DNA of 45,622 nt from Cytophagales bacterium (GCA_019456305.1 VRUD01000029.1:1861-47482), one strand, 5' to 3'. Shown: positions 26,317 to 35,120, counted from the first letter of the stretch. Translations and numbers: made by a program. The notes: generated by a model not told the origin, from the letters alone.

Positions 26317-27576
26317 TTATTTAAACATTTTTATTACCTTATAAATTCCCTCAACAAGCAGATCAACTTCACTTTTGGTATTATAAAACGCAAAAGACGC
26401 CCTTGCAGTTCCGGAAATATTAAACCTGTCCATAAGCGGCATGGTGCAATGATGCCCGGTTCTTACCGCAATCCCTTCGGCATCCAGCAATATCCCTGCA
26501 TCCTGATGGTGTATTCCATCCAAAACAAATGAAATGACGCTTACTTTTTCTTTTGCCGTACCAATGATCTTTAGTCCTTTAATATCCTGCAATGCTTCAG
26601 TAGCATATTTGAGCAGTTCATCTTCATAAGCTGAAATAGCCTCTTTTCCGAGCTTTTCAGTATATTCTAATGCCTGTTTAAGTGCAATGGCATCGGCTAT
26701 GTTGGGCGTACCGGCTTCAAACTTATAAGGCAGATCGTTGTATGTTGTTTTTTCAAAAGTAACCTCATCTATCATTTCCCCTCCACCCTGGTAAGGCGGC
26801 ATGGCTTCTAATAATTCCTTTTTTCCATAAAGCACGCCAATACCGGTAGGCCCATACGCTTTATGACCGGAAAAAACAAAAAAATCACAATCTAATTCCT
26901 GGACATCAATGGTAAGGTGTGGCGCTGCCTGCGCCCCATCTAACAATACCGGGACACCAAACTTATGAGCAGATTCAATGACCTTTTTAACTGGATTGAT
27001 CGTTCCCAGCGTATTTGAAATATGATTAATGGAGACAAACTTTGTTTTCTCACTTAATAATTTTTCGTATTCTTCAATCAGTATCTCCCCGTCATCGTTT
27101 ATCGGAATGATCTTTAGCTTTGCTCCTTTTTCCTCGCACAGTATCTGCCACGGAACGATATTAGAATGATGCTCCATCGCTGAAATGACCACTTCATCCC
27201 CTTTTTTAATATTTTTTCTGCCATACGAAGATGCTACGAGGTTGATGCCTTCGGTAGTACCTTTTACATAAATGATCTCTTCAATAGCAGAGGCATTCAG
27301 GAAGTTTTTTACAGTTTCCCTGGTTTCTTCAAAATCATGCGTTGCCGCTTCACTCAGGCAGTGTATGCCTCTATGCACATTAGCATTGATCTTATTGTAG
27401 TAATTGTTGATTGTGTCAATAACAATTTTTGGTTTTTGCGAGGTGGCAGCATTATCTAAGTAAACCAACTGCTTATCATCACGAATTCGTTGGTTTAAGA
27501 TAGGGAAGTCGGCTCTGATCTTGTTTACATCAAAGGTTTTTGGTTTTTTGATATTATTTGATGAAACAGCATTCAT
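26317..27576 (-). CDS. sufS: Cysteine desulfurase SufS
   Basis: SufS is a PLP enzyme that takes sulfur from cysteine for iron-sulfur cluster assembly. The 419-residue protein has NAATSQKP near the N-terminus, the PLP lysine K239 (SGHKAYGPTG), and the persulfide Cys C377 in RTGHHCTMPLM, typical of group II (SufS) desulfurases. HHSNIVPW and DGAQAAPH also match. Its ATG shares one base with the stop codon of the AlbA_2 gene upstream, so translation of the two is probably coupled. Confidence 0.96.
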   Translation of the reverse strand: MNAVSSNNIKKPKTFDVNKIRADFPILNQRIRDDKQLVYLDNAATSQKPKIVIDTINNYYNKINANVHRGIHCLSEAATHDFEETRETVKNFLNASAIEEIIYVKGTTEGINLVASSYGRKNIKKGDEVVISAMEHHSNIVPWQILCEEKGAKLKIIPINDDGEILIEEYEKLLSEKTKFVSINHISNTLGTINPVKKVIESAHKFGVPVLLDGAQAAPHLTIDVQELDCDFFVFSGHKAYGPTGIGVLYGKKELLEAMPPYQGGGEMIDEVTFEKTTYNDLPYKFEAGTPNIADAIALKQALEYTEKLGKEAISAYEDELLKYATEALQDIKGLKIIGTAKEKVSVISFVLDGIHHQDAGILLDAEGIAVRTGHHCTMPLMDRFNISGTARASFAFYNTKSEVDLLVEGIYKVIKMFK

Positions 27577-28736
27577 TATTTAATAACGTAATTTAAAGTT
27601 AGTTTAAACAATTCACCAATTTCTGTAATTTCTACTTTTCCTTTCATTTCCTTAATTATCGTTGGAATACCTCTTCCTAAGCCATCAATATACCTGTAAT
27701 TGTCAAGATATTTCAGAATAAAATGGTTTCGTATTGCAGAGTTACCGTATTTGATTTTTTCTACAGTTAGTGTATTTGCAATTTTCCCGGGGGAGGTAAT
27801 CTCAATTTTGTCATTAAAAATATAAACCATAGTTTTCCTGTTAATGATAGAATAATCTCTATGACAAACGGCATTTACTAATGCTTCTCTTATCACTTTT
27901 GGCGGCAATAAATTTTTTTCTTCTCTTTTAAGCCCGTTAATCGTTGAAGGCTTGGGTAAAAATAATTGTATCAAAGATGCTGTATTATCAATAATATCCG
28001 GGAGAGTGCCGGTGATCTCTTTTTTATCAACCAGTTCATCGGTAATATTTTTCCCTTTAAATACTGCAAAAATGATAGCGCTTTGCGGCAGGTATTTTTG
28101 AGGTTCTTTCCCAAATATGAGCATACCTCCTACACTCACAACATTGCCATCCAGAAAAGGCACTAATATATCCGTATTGAACAGCAAATTTTCCCTCTCT
28201 GATTTTTCAATACCTTGATAATCAATGTGATAATAAGTATTCCAGTAATTATGCAGTTTATCGTTATCTAAGCAGCTCATATCAGCTCTTTCTAAAGGTG
28301 AGATATCGAAATTTACCAGCCCCGCTTGTTGAAACAGCCGGCTCAGCTCTTCTTTTGTTGCACTTCTGTTAGTTGAACCAACTCTTATCCAGAACCTTCC
28401 GTCTATTGTTTGATATGGCTTATAAATTCCTTTCGGTACTTCTATAACACCAATTTTTTTATTTTTGTTGGTTTCTGTATAAATTATAGGATCCATAGCA
28501 GGAACAACATTATTACGTGAAATATTAGCAATCCACTCATCAAAATTTTCAATTTCCATTCCACTTATTTTTCCATCATCATCAACCCCAATTAACAGCG
28601 TGCCACCCAAAGTGTTTGAAAATGCAACCAAACCTCTCGCTACGGCATCAGGGCGTACTTGCCCGCTTTTGAATTCAATGGCGGCATTCTCTCCCTGAGA
28701 AATTAAAGCTAATAAATTTTCTTTTTTATTACTCAT
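27576..28736 (-). CDS. AlbA_2 (Schlafen-type) and HATPase_c_4 domain protein
   Basis: Residues 1-130 match the AlbA_2 domain (GENAAIEFKSG, AFSNTLGGTLLIGVDDDGKISG, FWIRVGSTNRSATKEE). Residues about 275-386 match the C-terminal ATP-binding-like part of the same family (PPKVIREALVNAVCHRDYSI, NDKIEITSPGKI, GLGRGIPTI). These proteins are usually annotated as putative transcriptional regulators or RNA-binding proteins; the biochemical role is not settled. It is wedged between a TPR gene and sufS and overlaps the sufS start by one base. It is not a normal part of SUF, so a captured gene is likely. Confidence 0.85.
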   Translation of the reverse strand: MSNKKENLLALISQGENAAIEFKSGQVRPDAVARGLVAFSNTLGGTLLIGVDDDGKISGMEIENFDEWIANISRNNVVPAMDPIIYTETNKNKKIGVIEVPKGIYKPYQTIDGRFWIRVGSTNRSATKEELSRLFQQAGLVNFDISPLERADMSCLDNDKLHNYWNTYYHIDYQGIEKSERENLLFNTDILVPFLDGNVVSVGGMLIFGKEPQKYLPQSAIIFAVFKGKNITDELVDKKEITGTLPDIIDNTASLIQLFLPKPSTINGLKREEKNLLPPKVIREALVNAVCHRDYSIINRKTMVYIFNDKIEITSPGKIANTLTVEKIKYGNSAIRNHFILKYLDNYRYIDGLGRGIPTIIKEMKGKVEITEIGELFKLTLNYVIK

Positions 28737-28753
28737 ACCATTCCAATTATTCT

Positions 28754-30394
28754 CTATTTACATATTTGTTTAATTACTTTTTTATACGCTTTATAATAAC
28801 CAAGCTCACCGGCTTTACTCAAATCCAAACAAGCGCCTGTTATATCATCTAACATAACTTTTGCAAGACCTCTGTTTAAATAAGCCTTTGCAAAATCAGG
28901 TTTTAGCTCAATCGCTTTATTATAATCTTTTATTGCTCCATAGCGACCCTCCAGGTCATCTTTAGCATTACCTCTGTTTAAATAAGCCCATGCAAAATCA
29001 GGCTTTAGTTCAATCGCTTTATTATAATCTTTTATTGCTCCAATGTAATCCTCCAGGTTATATTTAGCAAGACCTCTGTTACAATAAGCCTTTACAAAAT
29101 CAGGCTTTAGCTCAATCGCTTTATTATAATCTTTTATTGCTCCAATGTAATCCTCCAGTTTACCTTTAGCAAGACCTCTTTTAAAATAAGCCACTGTATA
29201 ATCAGGTTTTAGCTCAATCGCTTTATTATAATCTTTTATTGCTCCATAGTGATCCTCCAGGTCATCTTTAGCAACACCTCTGCCAAAATAAGCCTCTGCA
29301 TCATCAGGTTTTAGCTCAATCGCTTTATTATAATCTTTTATTGCTCCAATGTAATCCTCCAGGTTAACTTTAGCAACACCTCTCTCATAATAAGCCTCTG
29401 CATCATCAGGCTCTAGCTCAATCACTTTATTATAATCCTTTATTGCTCCATGGTAATCCTTTAGGTTATGTTTAGCAAGACCTCTGTTATAATAAGCCGA
29501 TGCAGAATCAGGCTTTAGCTCAATCGCTTTATTATAATCTTTTATTGCTCCATAGTAATCCTTTAGGTTATATTTAGCATTACCTCTGTTTAAATAAGCC
29601 AATGCAAAATCAGGTTTTAGCTCAATCGCTTTATTATAATCTTTTATTTCACCATAGTAATCCTCCAGGTTACCTTTAGCAAAACCTCTGTTATTATAAG
29701 CAAATGCATAATCAGGTTTTAGCTCAATCGCTTTATTATAATCTTTTATTGCTCCATAGTAATCCTCCAGTTTACGTTTAGCATTACCTCTGTTATAATA
29801 ACCCTTTGCAAAATCAGGCTTTAGCTCAATCGCTTTATCATAATCTTTTATTGCCCCATAGCGATCCTCCAGGTCATCTTTAGCATTACCTCTGTTTAAA
29901 TAAGCCTTTGCAAAATCAGGTTTTAGCTCAATCGCTTTATTAAAATCTTTTATTGCTCCATAGTAATCCTGTAGTTTATATTTAGCAATACCTCTGTTAT
30001 TATAAGCATCTGCAAAATCAGGCTTTAGCTCAATCGCTTTATTATAATCTTTTATTTCACCATAGTAATCCTTTAGGTTACCTTTAGCAACACCTCTGTA
30101 ATAATAAGCCTCTGCAAAATCAGGCTTTAGCTCAATCGCTTTATTATAATCTTTTATTGCTCCATAGTGATCCTCCAGGCTACCTTTAGCAAAACCTCTT
30201 ATAAAATAAGCATCCGCATAATCAGGTTTTAGCTCAATCGCTTTATTATAATCTTTTATTGCTCCATAGTAATCTCCTAATTCAACTTTAGTAACACCTC
30301 TGTCAATATAGGTATCTGCCTCATCACCTGTTTTTTGTGAATAAGCTGAAAAGCTAAAAAGAATCAGGAAAACGGATATTTGTATTTTTGTCAT
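28754..30394 (-). CDS. Secreted TPR protein with about fifteen near-identical 34-residue repeats
   Basis: A signal peptide (about 1-19, FLILFSFSAYSQ) precedes about fifteen canonical TPRs of the form DYYGAIKDYNKAIELKPDFAxAYxNRGxAKxxLE. The period is 102 bp and the units are very alike in DNA, so the copy number may vary between strains and could be mis-assembled. The C-terminal cap (GACLDLSKAGELGYYKAYKKVIKQICK) matches the paralogue at 30654-31271. Protein binding in the periplasm or at the outer membrane is inferred. It lies 17 bp before the AlbA_2 gene. Confidence 0.88.
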   Translation of the reverse strand: MTKIQISVFLILFSFSAYSQKTGDEADTYIDRGVTKVELGDYYGAIKDYNKAIELKPDYADAYFIRGFAKGSLEDHYGAIKDYNKAIELKPDFAEAYYYRGVAKGNLKDYYGEIKDYNKAIELKPDFADAYNNRGIAKYKLQDYYGAIKDFNKAIELKPDFAKAYLNRGNAKDDLEDRYGAIKDYDKAIELKPDFAKGYYNRGNAKRKLEDYYGAIKDYNKAIELKPDYAFAYNNRGFAKGNLEDYYGEIKDYNKAIELKPDFALAYLNRGNAKYNLKDYYGAIKDYNKAIELKPDSASAYYNRGLAKHNLKDYHGAIKDYNKVIELEPDDAEAYYERGVAKVNLEDYIGAIKDYNKAIELKPDDAEAYFGRGVAKDDLEDHYGAIKDYNKAIELKPDYTVAYFKRGLAKGKLEDYIGAIKDYNKAIELKPDFVKAYCNRGLAKYNLEDYIGAIKDYNKAIELKPDFAWAYLNRGNAKDDLEGRYGAIKDYNKAIELKPDFAKAYLNRGLAKVMLDDITGACLDLSKAGELGYYKAYKKVIKQICK

Positions 30395-30421
30395 AATGAT
30401 TTTGGTTTAATATACCAAATG

Positions 30422-30634
30422 TCACTTTGCTTCATACAAGTCTTCAATGTCTAATGAAGTAAATGTAGTTAATTCCTTGTCGTTTCATAGTCTTTACGAA
30501 GTATTTCAACTGCTTTTTTCATTTGATTTTTTATTTTCTCTATCTCGAAAAAACTTCAAAACTCTTTCAATAATTACCTTTCTGCCGGTAATTGGTAATT
30601 TTTCAATCTCTCTTATTAATTGTTGTGTTCCCAT
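30422..30634 (-). pseudogene. Frameshifted small antitoxin-like gene
   Basis: The ATG at 30634 opens MGTQQLIREIEKLPITGRK...; the frame then fails near an A6 run, continues in another frame as MKKAVEILRKDYE, and shifts again to DKELTTFTSLDIEDLYEAK with a stop at 30422. Together the parts give a 70-residue protein of a type common in Bacteroidetes next to toxin genes. No toxin is present. The two shifts cancel in length (213 bp). It lies between the two TPR paralogues. Confidence 0.55.
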
Positions 30635-30653
30635 TAGTCAAATATATTAATTT

Positions 30654-31271
30654 CTATTTACATAATTGTTTAATTACTTCATACGCTTCATAAACACCAA
30701 GCTCACCGGCTTTATTCATATCCAAACAAGCGCCTTTTTTATCTCCTAATGTATGTTTAGCAATACCTCTGATAAAATAAGCCCCTGCAAAATCAGGTTT
30801 TAGCTCAATCGCTTTATTAAAATCTTTTATTGCTCCATAGTGATCCTCCAGGATAGCTTTAATAGTACCTCTGTTACAATAAGCCCCTGCAAAATCAGGT
30901 TTTAGCTCAATCACTTTATTATAATCTTTTATTGCTCCATAGTGATCCTCCAGGTAACCTTTAGCATTACCTCTGTTATAATAAGCATCTGCAAAATCAG
31001 GCTTTAGCTCAATCGCTTTATTATAATCTTTTATTGCTCCATTGTAATCCTCCAGGTTACCTTTAGCAATGCCTCTGTTATAATAAGCCAATGCATAATC
31101 AGGTTTTAGCTCAATCGCTTTATTAAAATCTTTTATTGCTCCATAGTGATCTCCTAATTTACTTTTAGCAATACCTCTACTATTATAGGTATCTGCCTCA
31201 TCACCTGTTTTTTGTGAATAAGCTGAAAAGCTAAAAAGAATCAGAAAAACGGGTATTTGTAATTTTGTCAT
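30654..31271 (-). CDS. Short secreted TPR paralogue
   Basis: The 205-residue protein has the same signal peptide and start (MTKLQIPVFLILFSFSAYSQKTGDEADTY in pieces) and the same C-terminal cap (GACLDMNKAGELGVYEAY) as the longer TPR protein downstream. It has only about five TPR units. The two genes arose by duplication with a change in repeat number. The degraded antitoxin-like gene lies between them. Confidence 0.85.
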   Translation of the reverse strand: MTKLQIPVFLILFSFSAYSQKTGDEADTYNSRGIAKSKLGDHYGAIKDFNKAIELKPDYALAYYNRGIAKGNLEDYNGAIKDYNKAIELKPDFADAYYNRGNAKGYLEDHYGAIKDYNKVIELKPDFAGAYCNRGTIKAILEDHYGAIKDFNKAIELKPDFAGAYFIRGIAKHTLGDKKGACLDMNKAGELGVYEAYEVIKQLCK

Positions 31272-31403
31272 AATGATTTAGGTTATTTTATACTAATTTC
31301 TAAATGTTTGCCTAAACCGGTTTCAACTATTGAAAACTACAGAGATGTTTAAGTCTTTTATCCTGTTTATTTTAGTTGATCCCCGGTATTTTAATTTTTC
31401 GTC

Positions 31404-31582
31404 TCATTTGAGTCCAGGATTTAATTCATAAAATACATCTAAAGCCCAGTCTGAGTTATCACTCAACCATTCGTATGCTCTTTTCAATTGCTTGTTTAAG
31501 ATATTTGAAGTAAAAATAGTAAGCGCCTTGCCCAGAACGGCTTCAAATAAGGTGATGCGGAGAGTGCTGATAAATTAATATA
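31404..31582 (-). other. Possible gene remnant
   Basis: A frame without ATG reads ...LFEAVLGKALTIFTSN, then LNKQLKRAYEWLSDNSDWAL and DVFYELNPGLK before a TGA. The composition of the last 40 codons looks protein-like, but I do not recognise it. It is followed upstream by a GGCAGTCCACAGTCGGCA repeat unit (31592-31612). The rest of the 31272-31720 stretch shows nothing clear. Confidence 0.3.
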
Positions 31583-31720
31583 AATGAAAACCGGCAGTCC
31601 ACAGTCGGCAAATTTTTCCCCGATGACCCGATGTAAAACACAAGCTGACGCTTGCGCCAGAGGGGTGTGTCTTGGTGTTTTTGTGGCAAAATTGAGCATA
31701 CCGATCCGAATAGTAACAAT

Positions 31721-31831
31721 CTATTTTGATGAATGCTTTTGTTGTTCCTGCCGTTGCTGGTATTTAACAATGGCGAGAGTAATCAGGGCAAGCGCTCCAA
31801 GTACTAACAATGTAATAGAAAACCAAGTCAT
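31721..31831 (-). CDS. 36-residue single-helix membrane protein
   Basis: The small ORF codes for MTWFSITLLVLGALALITLA followed by a charged, Gln-rich tail ending HSSK: one membrane helix and a cytoplasmic tail. It starts 57 bp after the sufD stop on the same strand. No family is recognised; the strong helix and charge pattern argue for a real small protein, but such ORFs also occur by chance. Confidence 0.42.
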   Translation of the reverse strand: MTWFSITLLVLGALALITLAIVKYQQRQEQQKHSSK

Positions 31832-31887
31832 AAATTTAATTTTATTGCAAAAATAGTATTTATTAGTGTTTATTCTAATAATATTTT

Positions 31888-33333
31888 TCATTTATTCAAC
31901 CGATCAGCTATAACCCTTTGCAAATACTCCTTCAAATCACCAATTTTAATTTTATCAAGTATTTCACTCACAAAAGCATGGATCAACAAAGCTTTTGCCC
32001 TGCCCTCATCAATCCCTCTTGAGCGAAGATAGAAAAGCGCTTCTTCATCTATTTGCCCGGTAGTGGCACCGTGGCTGCACTTTACATCATTAGCAAATAT
32101 TTCTAATTGAGGTTTTGTATTTACCGTAGCGTCATTTGATAGTAAAATATTCTTATTTGACTGGAAAGCATTTGTTTTCTGAGCATCCTGCCTTACTATG
32201 ACTTTGCCATTAAATACACCGGTGGATTTATCGTCAAGAATCCCTTTATACAATTCTTTACTAAGAGAATTAGGTACTGCATGATCAACCAAAGTATGAT
32301 TGTCAACATGACTTTTACCGTTTAAAAGGTATAAGCCATATAATTGCGTTTCACAACCTTCACCATCTATCTTTATGTTCAGATCATTGCGGATAATATC
32401 GCCATTGAGAGAAACAGTGGTAGAAGTAAAATTGCTGTTCGCTGCCTGGTAAACCTGTGTGGTGCCTATGTGCCAGGATGTATCTCTATCATTTTGTATT
32501 TTGTAGTAATCCATTGCAGCGTTTTTCCCAACCATTATTTCAGTAACAATATTTGTAAATCCGGACCTCACGCCTGCCTGCCCAATACGAGGCAAGTGGG
32601 AGGCAGGCAGGTCTATGGTGCTGAAAGATTCTGCTATGCTCACCCTGCTATTTTTACCCAATAAAAACAGGTTACGTGGCTGTGCGATAATATTTGATTG
32701 CCTTGTATCAGTGATAAAGTATAATAGTACCGGATAACTTACTACTGCTTCCTCGGGCACATAAATAAAAGCCCCATCAGCAGCGAATGCAGTGCTTAAA
32801 GCTGTAAAGGCATTATTTTGAAAATCTGCATATTTGCCAAAATGCTTATCAATCATACCCGGGTCATTTGCCATAGTCTTTGCCAGGCTTTCTATCCTCA
32901 ATTCATTTGCAGGACTGATAATAGTTGAAAATTCTTTGGAATAGTGTCCATTAATAAAAACAACTGTATTAGAGACGCCCAAATTGGTAGAGACGTCCAA
33001 ATTGGGCGTCTCTACCAATTTGGGCGTCTCTAACACAGATCTATGAAACAAACAGGGCTGAATGTTACTTTTTGAAGTGGACTCCGACTCAGTCGGAGCA
33101 GGTGAAATTCGGGTGGTTAAAAAATCAAACTCATTGTTTAGAATGGGGTTAATGTTCGTGTATTTCCACTCTTCATTTTTAGTGGTTGGAAAGCCGAGAA
33201 TTTCAAATCTTTTTATTGCTGCGCTTCGGATTTTATTTATTGATGAAGTTGCCCTCCCATTCAATTTACTGTTAAATATATCAAATGAAGAGATAAATTT
33301 TTCTTTCAGATGTGAAGTATTTATTTGATTCAT
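31888..33333 (-). CDS. sufD: Fe-S cluster assembly scaffold protein SufD
   Basis: SufD forms the SufBC2D scaffold with SufB and SufC. The 481-residue protein has the family start (RFEILGFPTTKNEEWKYTN), the beta-helix core (ALSTAFAADGAFIYVPE, NLFLLGKNSRVSIAE) and the C-terminal motif DVKCSHGATTGQIDEEALFYLRSRG. Two in-frame repeat insertions lengthen it: residues about 101-122 (a 65-bp hairpin) and about 240-257 (a GCCTGCC palindrome). Both fall in surface-like linker regions and leave the core motifs intact. A HEPN-MNT pair separates it from sufC. Confidence 0.94.
   Translation of the reverse strand: MNQINTSHLKEKFISSFDIFNSKLNGRATSSINKIRSAAIKRFEILGFPTTKNEEWKYTNINPILNNEFDFLTTRISPAPTESESTSKSNIQPCLFHRSVLETPKLVETPNLDVSTNLGVSNTVVFINGHYSKEFSTIISPANELRIESLAKTMANDPGMIDKHFGKYADFQNNAFTALSTAFAADGAFIYVPEEAVVSYPVLLYFITDTRQSNIIAQPRNLFLLGKNSRVSIAESFSTIDLPASHLPRIGQAGVRSGFTNIVTEIMVGKNAAMDYYKIQNDRDTSWHIGTTQVYQAANSNFTSTTVSLNGDIIRNDLNIKIDGEGCETQLYGLYLLNGKSHVDNHTLVDHAVPNSLSKELYKGILDDKSTGVFNGKVIVRQDAQKTNAFQSNKNILLSNDATVNTKPQLEIFANDVKCSHGATTGQIDEEALFYLRSRGIDEGRAKALLIHAFVSEILDKIKIGDLKEYLQRVIADRLNK
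32573..32611. repeat. GCCTGCC palindrome inside sufD
   Basis: Arms CCTGCCTGCC and GGCAGGCAGG are perfect 10-mers around a 19-base loop. It encodes the segment LPASHLPRIGQAG of SufD, between FSTI and the conserved FTNIVTEI. Same family as the mnmE insert. Confidence 0.75.
32969..33033. repeat. 65-bp palindrome with GAGACG core inside sufD
   Basis: Perfect 27-bp arms (starting TTAGAGACGCCC and ending GGGCGTCTCTAA) enclose an 11-base centre that is itself nearly palindromic. In the protein it reads LETPKLVETPNLDVSTNLGV. The GTAGAGACG...CGTCTCTAC core matches the palindromes on both sides of the desaturase gene. Confidence 0.8.
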
Positions 33334-33345
33334 AAATTTCTAATA

Positions 33346-33789
33346 TTAAGCTTTGTCATTATCTTCAATGTCATTAGCTTCAATGTCATTATCCTGAATT
33401 TTCTTAAGCAGATATTCTTCTATTTTATTTACAAAATCCTGAACTTTGGGAAACATGTTCTCAACGTCCCCCTTTTGAAGATCTACTGTTTGATTATAAT
33501 CACCTTTTATTCGAAGATCAAAAGCAACATGCAAAACTTTTGAAAGGCCTTTTTCTAAAATGCCTGTTTTAATAAAATATCTTCCAAATAAATTACGTGC
33601 TCCACTATGCGAAGCTATTTCTATCTGTTTTTTAAGAAAAAGTGCAAGTACAGAATAGTGTATTGCATAATACAATCTGTTCATTATCGAGCGGGCACTC
33701 ATTCCTTCTCTTAATAGTACATTTGCTTCCTCAAGGGACTCATTTGCGTGTTTCAGCCTCCTGGTCATTTTATCCTTCCATTCATTCAT
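33346..33789 (-). CDS. HEPN-domain protein (putative toxin of a HEPN-MNT pair)
   Basis: The 147-residue all-helical protein has the HEPN RNase motif RX5H (R38-H44 in NRLYYAIHYSVLAL) and family features AREGM/SARS, HSGARNLFGRYFIKTG and FDLRIKGDY. HEPN proteins paired with MNT nucleotidyltransferases form type VII toxin-antitoxin modules. Its ATG overlaps the stop of the MNT-like gene by one base, the usual arrangement of such pairs. The C-terminal tail (NDIEANDIEDND) is encoded by a small TGTCATTA-like repeat. It lies between sufC and sufD. Confidence 0.85.
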   Translation of the reverse strand: MNEWKDKMTRRLKHANESLEEANVLLREGMSARSIMNRLYYAIHYSVLALFLKKQIEIASHSGARNLFGRYFIKTGILEKGLSKVLHVAFDLRIKGDYNQTVDLQKGDVENMFPKVQDFVNKIEEYLLKKIQDNDIEANDIEDNDKA

Positions 33790-34106
33790 TATATTCTTAT
33801 TCCGTTACTATAAATATTTTTAATCGGCCATGGTGAATTGTTGTGACCATTTTCAAATTCACTTTTGCTGGTGGGAAAAGTAAGTAAACATGCATCTTCA
33901 GATAACTCTACTTCCCAGGCACAGTCACTGATATGCTCTTCAATTTCCCTATTAAGCTCATCTACAACAATTAACAGTTCAAGGTTAGAGTATCCAATGG
34001 CTTCCTTGCATTCTTCAGAACGATACACAATTAATTCATGAACCTTAACTTTCTTTGAAACAAGCTCCTTAAATTTTTTGGCGATATTTTGATGTTTTTC
34101 TAACAT
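33789..34106 (-). CDS. MNT-like nucleotidyltransferase-fold protein with degenerate active site
   Basis: The 105-residue protein has the MNT layout: HELIVYRSEECKEA at the place of the usual GSRARG motif (28-36), and YSNLELLIVVDE (39-50) where the catalytic pair DxD is expected. Here the residues are N41 and E43, and the Gly-Ser is missing. The C-terminal part (WEVELSED..., SPWPIKNIYSNGIRI) still fits the family. It is therefore probably an inactive antitoxin that could at most bind the HEPN partner. It starts 36 bp after sufC. Confidence 0.72.
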   Translation of the reverse strand: MLEKHQNIAKKFKELVSKKVKVHELIVYRSEECKEAIGYSNLELLIVVDELNREIEEHISDCAWEVELSEDACLLTFPTSKSEFENGHNNSPWPIKNIYSNGIRI

Positions 34107-34142
34107 ATTAAATTAATTAAATCAGACATATTTTATAAAATA

Positions 34143-34910
34143 CTACGCAATTAAAAGCGTTTTGTTTGATTCCTTACCTAACCACTCATAACCTTTTTCT
34201 TCCAATTTCAGGGCAAGCTCTTTACCTCCTGTTTTTGCAATTTTACCTTTATGGAGAACATGTACATAATCGGGTACTATGTAATTTAAAATTCTTTGAT
34301 AATGAGTTACAATAATTATCGCATTGTCTTTGGTTCTCAACTTATTGACTCCATTAGCCACTATTTTCAACGCATCAATATCAAGTCCCGAATCTGTTTC
34401 ATCCAGAATGGCAAGCTTTGGCTCCAGCACTGCCATTTGAAGTATTTCATTGCGTTTTTTCTCTCCTCCTGAAAAGCCTTCATTTATAGACCTGCTCAGC
34501 ATATTTTGTTCAATTTCCAGTAGCTTCATTTTTTCTTTAATAAAAGAGAGGAAGTCAGAAGCTTTCATAGGTTCCAGTCCTTTATATTTTCTGATTTCGT
34601 TGAGGGCGGTTTTTAAAAAATTCACAGAACTTACCCCCGGTATTTCTACAGGATATTGGAATGCAAGGAAAACTCCTTCCCTGGCTCGTTCTTCGGGAGG
34701 CATATCTAATAAGTTTTTGCCTAACCAGGATACTTCACCATCCGTAACCTCATAATTTTCTTTACCTGCCAAAACTGCCGCAAACGTGCTTTTTCCCGAA
34801 CCATTAGGTCCCATAATGGCATGCAGCTCACCTGGCTTAACTTCCAGGTCAATGCCGTTCAATATCTGCTTGTCTTCAACAGATGCTTTTAGATTCTTTA
34901 CTATTAACAT
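34143..34910 (-). CDS. sufC: Fe-S cluster assembly ATPase SufC
   Basis: The cytosolic ABC-type ATPase of the SufBCD scaffold has 255 residues with Walker A GPNGSGKST (34-42), the family segment FLAFQYPVEIPGVSSVNFL, the signature FSGGEKKRNEILQ, Walker B LAILDETDSGLDIDALK and the switch IIVTHYQRIL. It is separated from sufB by 210 bp that contain an inverted repeat; the strand and order are standard. Confidence 0.96.
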   Translation of the reverse strand: MLIVKNLKASVEDKQILNGIDLEVKPGELHAIMGPNGSGKSTFAAVLAGKENYEVTDGEVSWLGKNLLDMPPEERAREGVFLAFQYPVEIPGVSSVNFLKTALNEIRKYKGLEPMKASDFLSFIKEKMKLLEIEQNMLSRSINEGFSGGEKKRNEILQMAVLEPKLAILDETDSGLDIDALKIVANGVNKLRTKDNAIIIVTHYQRILNYIVPDYVHVLHKGKIAKTGGKELALKLEEKGYEWLGKESNKTLLIA

Positions 34911-34945
34911 ATATTTTATTAGTATCGGAATTTCAATAATTTTCT

Positions 34946-35107
34946 TTTGCCACTAAGACACAAAGACACTAAGTTACACAAAGTTTTTTATAAAACCATT
35001 CTTGTAATGCCGTATCGGATAAGGGTTTAAATTTATCTTTTTGCATCTTGGTGTCTTTGCAGCCAATATATAAAATTTTCTTTGTGTCTTGGTGTCTTAG
35101 TGGCAAA
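34946..35107. repeat. GCCACTAAGACAC inverted repeat between sufB and sufC
   Basis: TTTGCCACTAAGACAC on the left is matched by GTGTCTTAGTGGCAAA on the right, with additional CAAAGACAC / GTGTCTTTG units inside. This large imperfect hairpin splits sufB from sufC and could reduce downstream transcription. The family is related to 16039-16126. Confidence 0.7.
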
Positions 35108-35120
35108 TATTTTTTTCAAA

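Noticed and set aside
28754-30394. Repeat array with regular 102-bp period as a possible non-coding array
   Set aside because: The period is an exact multiple of three, the frame is open throughout with a signal peptide, and the units match the TPR consensus.
31584-31856. 90-codon plus-strand reading frame in the gap beyond sufD
   Set aside because: Its composition is not protein-like, it runs through a dispersed repeat and it lies antisense to a better small ORF.
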